Assembly (NCBI GenBank): GCA_963931925.1
Contig: OZ007567.1
Location: 81,787,186 to 81,851,185 of the forward strand
Direction of reading: 5' to 3'
Length of the DNA: 64,000 bases
Origin: Onchidella celtica
Lineage: Eukaryota; Mollusca; Gastropoda; Systellommatophora; Onchidiidae
The position numbers and the translations under genes were made by a program. Below, piece by piece: positions 54,886-64,000 of the stretch (positions are counted from its first letter, which is position 1; each line of letters begins with the position of its first letter). The notes below the pieces were generated by a model that made no database searches, was not told the origin of the DNA, and was given only the letters and a program-made list of their open reading frames with translations.

Positions 54886-55840
54886 ACAAAAGCTCACACA
54901 TCCAGTTTCATGATTTTCACCACTGCGACTCCCGTTTATATTTTCTTGAAAGGGCACTGCAGAAAAATCTACAATTTATCCCGGACAACGCCGAATGCCT
55001 CGTCTGGTTCATCCGTTGACTGCTGGGGCTGGCTGTGGTTGATTTGTGTTAGTTTACGTTTTGTTTCAGTATCAATTAGAATGTTCTTGTGATCTTGAAC
55101 AGATTTCAAAAATGTTCAACCTTCGTTATAAGCGAGACAAAATGATTATGAGAGCTACGTATAGCCTGGCCAGAATTCAACATCCATTTAAATTAATCAA
55201 ATATAATTTAATTAAATAATTAAACGTTTATCATAGCATTATTTTTTACTAAGGCCATACAACATCAAATCTTCATCCTCCTTTGGTTGAAAATGCAAAT
55301 GCCACTGTGTTTATCTCATTTGTATTAGAGGGAATAGCTCTGAATTTGTTCATGTAGCTCAGGAATTCATCGTGATAAAACAGAGACAAAATATGGCAAA
55401 AACCAAAATTGTATGTATGCTAGCATTTTTTAAAAATGTATTTAGCAAAATGTTTTAGCAGGTTCACCTTAGTATCTAACCAAATGCGTCTCTTCGAGCC
55501 TCTTTTGCTTTGCCTTGCTGTGACCCCGCTGATTTTCTGTGGTTTTTATAGCATTTCGTGCTAAACAGTGAACTTACTGAAAAACTGTCTAGATTGAACC
55601 GAAAAACCAACAGACTTATGTTCTTGTTTTAATCATCTTTACAGGCTGGGTACAAACCGTGTCAATGTTAGCTTACTGCACATGTTAAATAAAATTTGAC
55701 AGAAAGTATTGTTCGATGAGACTGGGTATCATTTGCTCCGTGTAGATTTGATCTTTTAGTTAAACCTTTTAAGTAAGAAGTAATCTATCACTAGATCTAT
55801 ATGTAAATAATAACAACCGGTCGGCCCGTTGCGTCTGATC

Positions 55841-55915
55841 ATGGATACAGACAGGGCATTCAAAAACCCTTTCCCAGATTATTCTGGGACTCCTTTACTT
55901 GATGATGACAGCAAG
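55841..55915 (+). CDS. LanC-like exon 1 (start)
   Basis: MDTDRAFKNPFPDYSGTPLL then DDDSK and a GTATGA donor. The RAFxNPxxDY start is the LANCL1 N-terminus. Phase 0. Confidence 0.9.
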
Positions 55916-58900
55916 GTATGATATGAAATTATGCCTTCAAAATGCTGACCGTTTGATTTTCAGTTCAGTAGCTGTCATTTCGCTCTTATCAAAGTCGTCA
56001 AACTCCCAGTCTGAAATATTTGAACAGCTGACTGCGGTTACCACTAAGTACCGTAAAATTACCTAATGCAACTGGCTCAAGTGCCTTTGATCTGTTGAAT
56101 TGCAGACACACTGGTCGATGTCAGAAAATAATTAATTCTGTCGCAACATCTTTTGAAACATGTAATCTTATGTAGCAGCTTAGAACGAAGTTATATATAT
56201 TTGGTATGAATGAACGTTCTTGGGTTCATTTGACTAATAGTCTTTGTAAGAACTGGGCACTGAACAGAAAGCACGCACATTTACATGCCATGTCTCTGAA
56301 TGAAACGTTTTTTTTTTTTAAGACCTGAAGAAGATTAGATTCAGTCACATATCATATACAACCTATCAGCATTTTCAAACACATGCATGTTAATGTGGCA
56401 AGTGAAGTGGAAGAAAGTGGCGGGGGCCGGATAGACTGGGCTAACAATACAGGGAACATTGTTTTAATTCTCAAAAGTTTTTTAAGTGTTGTTATGTACA
56501 TGAGATATTTAGGTTTAGTAATACTACAGTTGGTCACTTACCTTCCCATTTAGAGATTCTTTGTCAACCCTGTTACTGTTTTTTCTCTGTTGCAGTGGCC
56601 GAAGGCTTATGAAGACAGGCTTCTATCAGGAGTTCAGAAACTGCTAAAGGTTTTGAATGAAAATGTAGAAGATGATGGTAAGGACTCCTCTGTCTACACA
56701 GGAGCATCAGGTATGGTTGGTCATTGGACATATTTCTTTATCGTTGTCTGAAACTCTTTAAATAAAACTTTGATAAAGATATGATATATTAAACATTTTA
56801 ATTAAAAATGTTCCACTTCAGGACGGTTTATCCTCATCTGGCACTCAGCTCTTATCTTCTGCCATTATTGACAATTAAGTTTAGAGTCTGTTTTGGTTCA
56901 AAGAGAATTAAGAGTAAACCTAAAAGTAAATAAGTGATTGGAATTTCTCTGTTTTGAAGGTGAAATAAATTGCCAGGATGATATATGTTGATGTTATTAA
57001 ATATTTTCTTGTTCAGGTCAAGCTTTCCTTCATCTCCATCTGCACAACAAACTGCCAGGTGTCAAAGGTGATGCACATTTGCAGCAGGCATTGAGATGGT
57101 TAGAACCTTGCTTAGACCGACTGAAGGGATCACGTGTTTCCTTCCTTTGTGGAGATGCTGGGCCTCTTTCGCTCGCTGCTGTTATATACAATAAACTTGG
57201 GGACAGGAAAAGATCCACACAGTGTGTCTCAAGGTATGTCTGGTTGTTGGGGATGAACAAGTGAAATGGGTGGGAGGATTAAAGTAGTCTGAACTATTTT
57301 CAGATTTTCATTCTTTTCTTTCCCTTTTTTGGCATCATTGTTGGATTTACTCCTGTGAATGGTTTGGAAATAAACTGTATGTAAGGGGTTCAATATATTT
57401 GTGTGTTTGCATGTGAAATACCTATGTGAACAGATTTATGATTATGAAACATCATTATGCAAACTATTTGTCTGACAGGGTTATGTCCATGTGCAAAGAT
57501 GTCTGCCATGACAAAAGCTTGCCTGATGAAGTGTTGTATGGAAGATGCGGTTACCTGTCAGCACTCCTATTTCTGCAGCACAACCTTGGCCGGGACTGTG
57601 TGGACAGGGATACCATTTGTAAGGTGAAACATAGTAACAGGAAATACTGCAGTTTCAGGTGATGCGTATTATAAAGTCACAGTTTTGATTGTATAAGGGA
57701 ATCTTTCAAGGTGCATGCTTCCAGTCCTGACAGTGTCATTCCACAAAATGTTAGCACCATAGCATGGTCATTTTGCTTTACTCACCACATGCAACACAGA
57801 TACAAAATATGCAAGCCAGATTTTTGTGTAAGATTCCTGGACTTGTTTCATTGATGGTAATACTAATACAAAAATCAAACATTTAACCCTGAATTTACGG
57901 GAAGAATAACATGCCTGTAACATTCACTGCAAAGAAGAATGCATAAATTTCAAGAACACTGTATTGAAATAGTTGACCTTTTCAATATGAAGAAGGGCAG
58001 GGGATCAGAGGAAAGATACAAATTATTTCTCTTATGTTAAAGGTTGCAAGAAGTTCAGTAGCATTATGATTCTCTTGCAGTGCATTAAATTTTTATAATT
58101 TGTGAGGCAGCCCAGGAAAACCCGGTCAAAGTCGCACTGGGAGATCCCGAGATATAGGCTAATAAAGTCAATTTTAGGCTGAAGTATCGAAATTGGGTCA
58201 AGCAATCCACGTCATTCCTTGGCCATTTTTACGTGGATTTCACTTGGTTTCAACGAAAAATTCACCCAACAAATTGATGAAAGTGACGGATTAATGTGTC
58301 TTAAAGTTCAAAATCCAGCAGATCGATATCCTTTGATTTATGAACTTTAATCCATCCCAACATCGGTAAGATTTGGCGGAAACCTCCCGTGTTTACACTC
58401 ATTTTAACGGGCACAACGTGTAGAATCTATTTCAAGTGAATGCGCATGAATATATGGCACCAAAATGTAGTGCGCATGACGGAAATAACCTAGGATCCAA
58501 AAATAGGTCACACAAAATAATCCGTCCGATTTTTCTGTTTTTTGCAAAGGATAACCTGTTTATGTGGTAAAATATTACATACTATACTATTCTACTTAGT
58601 TTTAAATGTTATTTTGTACTTTTAATAACATAAACAGAACAAAAATATACGTAAAATTGATGGAATGTGGGGTAACCTTTCACCGAGAAAGGTTCACAGA
58701 GTTCAACCACTTTAAATACGATTTTCTCGGTTTCATGTTTCTTACCCTCCCGACTTTAAACTCCAATATCTCAGCTTGTAGGTGAACATGAATTAAAAAG
58801 CAAAATGATCACGAATGGCTGTAGATTAAGATAGGAACATAATTAGAAAATATGATTTTTGAGACTTTGACCTGGTTTTCTTGGGCCGCCTCACATTTAA

Positions 58901-61217
58901 GTTCTGCAGATGGACTGTTGTGGATGTTTTAACAATCAAATCAGCTATTCCTCTGCATTAAGAACAAATAAACAGTTGTTTGCATGAAAATTATAGGTGG
59001 GCAGCACTTAAATTATTGAATTGCGTTTATGGTGAATGGGAAGTAGGGGGTATTGAGGTTATTATCCTTCATTCATGAAACTTTGTTTATGTCTTCGGAC
59101 AACTAATAATTACAAGGATACATTCAAGGCAGTCAATTAAAGTGAGAGTAAAATAACCTGATTATTTTCTCTTATATTTTTTTATTACACTTTTCATTCA
59201 TAGGTTGTGGAAGCAGTTCTGAGATCAGGCGAAAGCCTAGCCAGAAAACAAAAGTGTTCACATCCGCTCATGTATGAATGGCATGATAAACCGTACCTAG
59301 GAGCTGCTCATGGCCTGGCAGGAATCTATTATATGCTGTTACAGGTACTCTGGTTTTGTGAAAGGATGTAAAGTGCACATTTCAGTACGACTAGTGCATT
59401 GAGCAACCTCACTGACTTCATTGTGAAACTTGTCTCAACCAGGACCTCAGATGTTAATGAAATAGAAAGTGTCATTCTGTATGTAATTCATCACTAACAC
59501 ATTGAAATATACTTGTGTTTTGTGATTAGTTTATGCTTTTCATCTGTTGATTTATTAGACATGAGATTGAGTTAAACAGTGTGATTTTGTTACGGATTTG
59601 TACATTTCCCTATCAAGAAACTTACATTCCATGTGAGCATTTTGAATTAAAATAATTGTCTGTGTCCAGATAAGAACTTCACAGCTCACATTATGAAAAT
59701 GTTTAGTTGATTTCAATTGGGCTTCCCTTTACAGGTCAATGAGCCATCTCTGCAGGAACGAGTTCATCAGCTGGTTCAGCCTTGTGTTGACTACATGCTT
59801 ACCCTGAGATTTGCATCAGGAAACTGTCCTTCATCTCTTGGTAGTGGTAGTGGAGACAAACTGGTTCACTGGTGCCATGGTGCACCTGGATGGGTTCATA
59901 TGTTTGCACTGGCATACAGGGTAAAACTGTCACTATAATCATACCATAGTATATTGCTGCAATGGATAATAATGCACCTTAGTTCACAGTAATGCTTGTG
60001 CAAATGGATCAGGTGGCATATTTGCCAAAATTCGATACTTTCAGGTTATCATAATTTAATGAGGTCGAGATTAGTGTTCTGTCTAAGCTATGTGCATATG
60101 TGCACCCATGCACATTTAACAACCAGCGCACTAAAAAGCTTAGTTACCTAAAATAATGTGTTAATTCATAATCATACGTGTGAAAAATAATCACATAGCT
60201 AACTGTTATATTTGTGCAAGCATTCAGTGCACACATAGTTTCGTCACAGGAAAAAAATATGCGTAACATAAGATTTTTGAATACACTAACTATTAAGAAA
60301 TAGACGGAACATTGGTCAGGATGGATATGGAAATGCCTTGTGACATTTCTGTTCTCGAGTGGCTTTTATGCTTTTGCTGTACAATCTTTGGTTTATAAGG
60401 AAGTCTTCTTTCATTCATCTGTCAGATGAAGAAGAAAAAAAAGGGGGAGTTGGTATTAAAATGCTTAGTAGTATTTCTGTTTTAGGAGTTCTTGCTGAGT
60501 TTGAATCTCTCAGTCACCACTAGTTTCATGTACAGGCTATCTTTAAAATATGTGTTATTCCTGTCATTTCTTTACAGATATTCAAAGACAAAAAATATTA
60601 TGAAGCTGCAAAAGACTGCGGCGAAGTTGTGTGGAAGAGAGGGCTGCTGAAGAAAGGATATGGAATATGCCATGGGCCAGCTGGGAATGCATATACCTTC
60701 CTTACGTTGTATAAACTGACGGGTGATCAGAAGTACCTGCATTATGCATATTCGGTAAAAAATATATTGACAGTTCTCTGAATCAGTGAATATTATTTTA
60801 TAAGAAAATCCATTGTGACAAGTTCTGTCTAAATCAGTGAATATTATGACTTATACCTATTAATTATTTTTGTGCAGATTGCAGTCTGTATTCCTTTTCA
60901 ATCAGTGACTTTTCATTGATGCCCATGCAACTGATTGTCATAAATGTCTATTGAAATTGAACAAAAAAAGAGAATCCTTTCGACCAACATTACTCTATAA
61001 TTTATGGAATTGAAAGATTTGTGGCCCTCTGATCAGTTTGTACATGTCCTTTGGACTGTCATGGTTGAAGTTCAGAGAATAAGAATTTACTACTTACAAC
61101 CCACCCCCAATTTGTCTTTTTCATTATGGAACTTATCATTTCAGTTTGCTGACTGGTGCTGCAATTATGGGAAGCATGGCAGTCGAACACCTGATCGACC
61201 TTTTTCGATGTTTGAAG
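55841..61217 (+). CDS. LanC-like protein (LANCL1/2 type), eight visible coding exons, 3' end beyond the window
   Basis: LanC-like proteins are zinc- and glutathione-binding cytosolic or membrane-associated proteins related to bacterial lanthionine cyclases; their role is linked to redox balance and kinase signalling. Exons are 55841-55915, 56596-56710, 57017-57233, 57479-57623, 59204-59344, 59735-59920, 60578-60754 and 61145-61217, all GT-AG with consistent phases, encoding 376 residues. Zinc ligands are C278 (HWCHGAPG), C324 and H325 (GYGICHGPAGN), offset by two from human LANCL1. Other family motifs are SFLCGDAGPL, LYGRCGYLSALLF, YEWHDKPYLGAAHGLAGIYY and GSRTPDRPFSMFEG. Human LANCL1 has 399 residues, so about 25 more are expected from one last exon after 64000; none is recognisable in 61218-64000. 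The start context is ATGGATAC, followed by RAFKNPFPDY as in LANCL1. Confidence 0.95.
56596..56710 (+). CDS. LanC-like exon 2
   Basis: Acceptor GTTGCAG. Encodes WPKAYEDRLLSGVQKLLKVL and ends SVYTGASG, the YTGWAG-like start of the first alpha/alpha repeat. Out in phase 1. Confidence 0.92.
57017..57233 (+). CDS. LanC-like exon 3
   Basis: Acceptor TTGTTCAG, donor GTATGT. Encodes QAFLHLHLHNKLPGVKGDAH and VSFLCGDAGPLSLAAVIYNK; FLCGDAGP is strongly conserved in LANCL proteins. Phase 1 in, phase 2 out. Confidence 0.95.
57479..57623 (+). CDS. LanC-like exon 4
   Basis: Acceptor CTGACAG, donor GTGAAA. Encodes VMSMCKDVCHDKSLPDEVLY and GRCGYLSALLFLQHN. Phase 2 in, phase 0 out. Confidence 0.95.
58102..58894. 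mobile_element. Non-autonomous DNA transposon (793 bp) in LanC-like intron 4
   Basis: The left end GTGAGGCAGCCCAGGAAAAC is mirrored at the right end by GGTTTTCTTGGGCCGCCTCAC read in reverse; the inverted match extends over about 32 bp to GGTCAAAGTC. ATTT directly flanks both sides (58098-58101 and 58895-58898), a plausible 4-bp target duplication. There is no transposase frame inside. Confidence 0.7.
59204..59344 (+). CDS. LanC-like exon 5
   Basis: Acceptor CATAG, donor GTACTC. Encodes VVEAVLRSGESLARKQKCSH and YLGAAHGLAGIYYMLLQ; GAAHGLAGI is a core LanC-family motif. Phase 0. Confidence 0.95.
59735..59920 (+). CDS. LanC-like exon 6 (zinc ligand Cys)
   Basis: Acceptor TTTACAG, donor GTAAAA. 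Encodes VNEPSLQERVHQLVQPCVDY and DKLVHWCHGAPGWVHM. The Cys of HWCHGAPG is the first zinc ligand. 62 codons, phase 0. Confidence 0.96.
60578..60754 (+). CDS. LanC-like exon 7 (zinc ligands Cys-His)
   Basis: Acceptor TTTACAG, donor GTAAAA. Encodes RGLLKKGYGICHGPAGNAYT with adjacent Cys and His zinc ligands. 59 codons, phase 0. Confidence 0.96.
61145..61217 (+). CDS. LanC-like exon 8
   Basis: Acceptor ATTTCAG, donor GTGAGT. Encodes FADWCCNYGKHGSRTPDRPF then SMFEG, matching the LANCL1 segment before its final 25 residues. Ends in phase 1, so another exon is required. Confidence 0.94.
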
Positions 61218-62170
61218 GTGAGTATGTGCACAACAGACTTGGCATTTAATGCATTAAAGAGCTTTTGAACTGCCACAATATTTTTTTATCACTATTGTAT
61301 GCTCTAATTGTAATCACTTTGGGTAATGGAATCATTTCCAACAACAAGGGTTAGATAATAATCCTTGAAACTGTGATACAAAGGAGAAATTTCAATGCAT
61401 ATGAGTCATTGCCAAATAAGAGTAGGTCAAATCTACCTGGAAAGAGGTCACCTTACAAGAATCTCAATAAAGTTATTGAAATATCATTTGGCCGCTCACA
61501 TTTTGAATTGACAAACAAAGGAATGGTTTACCTATGTTTCCAATCAACGTTCAACTTTATATAAGCCTTGTTTTTCTTTTTCTCGGCGTGTTGTTTCGCT
61601 ATCACTTATCACACGTTTTTGTCGTCAAAAATTCACAAAATTCAAAATCCATTTCAAGTCTTTTCTGTCGAAGAAATTCGCTGTCAAAATAATTTGTGTT
61701 TCTAATCTATATTCTGTAGTAATGAAACATGCATTGTTTTTATCATATTCTGCGTAATAATTAAAAGAATGGGTTCTGCTTGAGGAAAATACTGCATTGT
61801 CGTCAAAGGATCGTGTGAAAAGTGATAAATTCATGAGGCTGCACCTCTGGGTTTTCTTTGTTCTCTTCAATCAATTTAATTCCCTATCTTTATGACATCA
61901 CAGACTGTAACAGATTACCCAAGCTTTGTTTGAATTCGAAAAAGAACGTCAATTTGTTGGTTTCGATTCCTAACACACCCCGTCACGCGTGACGCCATGA
62001 GAGAAAATGTGCTGCGGCGTCTCTTTGTCTCGAGTGTGTGTAGATGAGGTTTTGGTACTGACCTCTTCTTTCCTTGTGGGATACAACCTGCTGACCATGC
62101 TGTAAGTACATAAGATATATTTTTATTGTCTTTCTATTATTTGTAATGTGTATTTTATGTCAGGAAAATA
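61218..62170 (+). other. LanC-like last visible intron, unique part
   Basis: AT-rich without exon-like sequence. A short GC-richer patch lies at 61960-62045. Confidence 0.4.
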
Positions 62171-63140
62171 TAGGAATCGACACGTTGTGATCACTAACAT
62201 ACAAGAAGCATCGAAGACACCATGCTTTGTCAGGTTAATGGCGTCAATAACAAAATGTGGTGTGTTAAGTGTCGCAAAACCCAGAGTGAAATCAAAGTCA
62301 ACAAGCGTTCAGAAAGTCTATGTGCCTAATTGAATTCTGATAAATGTATTGAAGGCTGGGAATTATCTCTTATGCTTTGATGGGAAGAAATTCTGAGCTA
62401 TTCTTGCTTTGTTATCATCATCACACTGTCGATATTTGGTAGACAAACGTTTTTGTCGTCTCTCTCCCAACCCGTGACGTTAGTGAAACAAAACGAATCG
62501 TGCTGTCCTTTTTTGATTCAACTCATCTTGTTAAAGAAAAAAATCACTAACATAAAGCAGACTTTTCTTTTTTTTAAATTTGAAATGTGTGTACATATCA
62601 GGGAGAGGGTAGTAATCGACACATTGTGATCACTAACATACAAGAAGCATAAAAGACGCCATGGCTTTGTCAGGTTAATGGCGTCAATAACAAAATGTGG
62701 TGTGTTAAGTGTCGCAAAGCCCAGAGTAAAATCAAAGTCAACAAGCGTTCAGAAAGTCTATGTGCCTAATTGAATTCTGATAAATGTATTGAAGGCTGGG
62801 AATTATCTCTTATGCTTTGATGGGAAGAAATTCTGAGCTATTCTTGCTTTGTTATCATCATCACACTGTCGATATTTGGTAGACAAACGTTTTTGTCGTC
62901 TCTCTCCCAACCCGTGACGTTAGTGAAACAAAACGAATCGTGCTGTCCTTTTTTGATTCAACTCATCTTGTTAAAGAAAAAAATCACTAACATGAAGCAG
63001 ACTTTTCTTTTTTTTTAATTTGAAATATGTGTACATATCAGGGAGAGGGTAGTAATCGACACATTGTGATCACTAACATACAGGAAGCATTTAAGACACC
63101 ATGGCTTTGTCAGGTTAATGGCATCTATAACAAAATATGG
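62171..63140 (+). repeat. Tandem repeat with ~440-bp unit, about 2.2 copies
   Basis: AATCGACACRTTGTGATCAC followed by TAACATACA occurs at 62175, 62614 and 63054. Between the first two starts the 440-bp units are nearly identical, including GGTTAATGGCGTCAATAACA and AGCGTTCAGAAAGTCTATGT. The third copy breaks off near 63140. It lies in the last LanC-like intron and has no coding capacity. Confidence 0.9.
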
Positions 63141-64000
63141 TTTCTCAACGCTTTTCTTCATTTTTCTTTGTTATAGTGACATTTTTTCTCCATGTTGTTG
63201 ATCTCTCCAAGTGTTCATCACCAGCCATGCTGCAGGTCCACATATTTCATGCAAAAATTGAAATTCTTTTGGAATGTTTTTCTTAACACACAATTTCAAT
63301 AGTTGATTTCAGTTGCTTTTTGTGTGTGTTTCTTTGAGTGTAAAATAATAAGTAGATCTACAGCGTAAAATACAAGAATCAAACAACTTTTTTTTTCCTT
63401 CAACGCGTTGATGTTAAATGTAACTTTCATACATGCAGACATGGCGAAGAAGGAAATACAGTGAAAAATTTGTTGAATGTGAAATTTCATTTCATTTTAT
63501 TGATCTAATGAACTTAAAGTTAATTAGGCCTGTTGTTTTTTTGTTTTTGTTTCTTTTTCAAATTGTGACTTAAATAAATGTAATATAATTTTACAGTGGC
63601 CTGCTAGAACCTGGGGAAGGTCAAGAGGAAACATGCTAAGACAGCATAGTAGAAAATGCCAACCATGACTTTGCGGCCCAAATCAGCAGCCAGGAAGTAG
63701 GAAGGTAAGATTCAGAGTGAAAGATTTTGTACAGAGGAAGCTTAACTATCATATTTCTTTGCAGATTTCCTTATTTCCAGATTTAAAGTTTGATTTTTCT
63801 TTCTTGAGGTGGGAATTTACTATCAGAAAATCAAAATTGGAATGTGAGGGAAAAATATCCTCAACACCACATCATAAGATAGGCAAAATATGAGCTAATT
63901 TCCGACTCTCCAATATATAATATCCAAGAGCCATGTGTGTCGCGGTTGGCGGTGACGCTTAATGTCTGAAGTAGAGGAAATTATAATGGCTTTAGTTTCC
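63141..64000. other. Right end of window, no gene recognised
   Basis: AT-rich. An acceptor-like TTTTACAG near 63597 is followed by sequence with early stops, so it is not the missing LanC-like exon. The expected final exon with a GMAGTIYF-type sequence is not present. Confidence 0.4.

Larger units (their letters stand above)
52617..55840. other. Spacer between divergent POLL and LanC-like genes
   Basis: Should contain both promoters and any untranslated first exons. A CTCF-like site lies at 54142-54156 and a MITE at 54666-54885. A donor-like CAAGGTAAGAG near 54101 could end an untranslated exon of the LanC-like gene. There is no CpG-rich core. Confidence 0.4.

Noticed and set aside
63597-63705. 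Final LanC-like exon after TTTTACAG
   Set aside because: It hits a stop codon within a few codons in the required phase and lacks the GMAGTIYF-type ending of the family.

Overview
This is animal nuclear DNA: intron-rich genes with GT-AG splice sites, long AT-rich non-coding stretches, many microsatellites and several classes of transposable element. The gene content fits a mollusc, probably a gastropod. There is a multi-exon metazoan chitin synthase, a DNA polymerase lambda, a LanC-like protein and a Ty3/gypsy-type LTR retrotransposon with an unusual pol order. The taxon is inferred; nothing in the sequence names it.

Layout. At 1-98 (minus) there is the N-terminus of a gene that runs off the left edge. 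From about 0.56 to 19 kb I found no certain gene. That stretch holds two back-to-back foldback-like elements (563-3945), a long hairpin (8371-8499), a GATA/GACA microsatellite block (9009-9600), a 19-bp minisatellite of about 34 copies (14757-15408) and a decayed gypsy reverse transcriptase fragment (17740-18060). A chitin synthase gene occupies 18907-41064 (+). I reconstructed it as 14 coding exons with consistent splice phases, about 1,248 codons, with all the family signature motifs. Intron 11 contains a 7,840-bp LTR retrotransposon (31186-39025) with two same-length, apparently identical 1,185-bp LTRs, a TAGAT target-site duplication, a tRNA-Pro-type primer binding site and a polypurine tract.

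From 41 to 46.6 kb there is no gene, only a tRNA-derived SINE copy and AT-rich DNA. DNA polymerase lambda lies on the minus strand (52532-46601, nine coding exons, 560 aa, all catalytic residues present). A divergent LanC-like (LANCL1/2-type) gene starts at 55841 (+). Its eight visible coding exons run to 61217, and only the last exon, expected to be about 25 codons, is missing from the window. MITE-like elements sit in introns of both genes and in the spacer between them. The spacer also carries a sequence that fits the CTCF core motif. About 2.2 tandem copies of a ~440-bp repeat lie at 62171-63140.

Most notable observation. The retrotransposon has the order gag - protease - integrase (zinc finger and C-terminal GPY/F parts) - reverse transcriptase - RNase H. 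This is the Ty1/copia-like order on a Ty3/gypsy-type polymerase, as described for Gmr1-like elements. The integrase catalytic core is missing and the reading frame is broken there, yet the LTRs look identical, so this copy probably moved recently with integrase supplied in trans. Its capsid region resembles the vertebrate SCAN domain.

The three cellular genes have no obvious shared pathway (chitin synthesis, DNA repair, a glutathione-binding LanC-like protein); they are simply neighbours.
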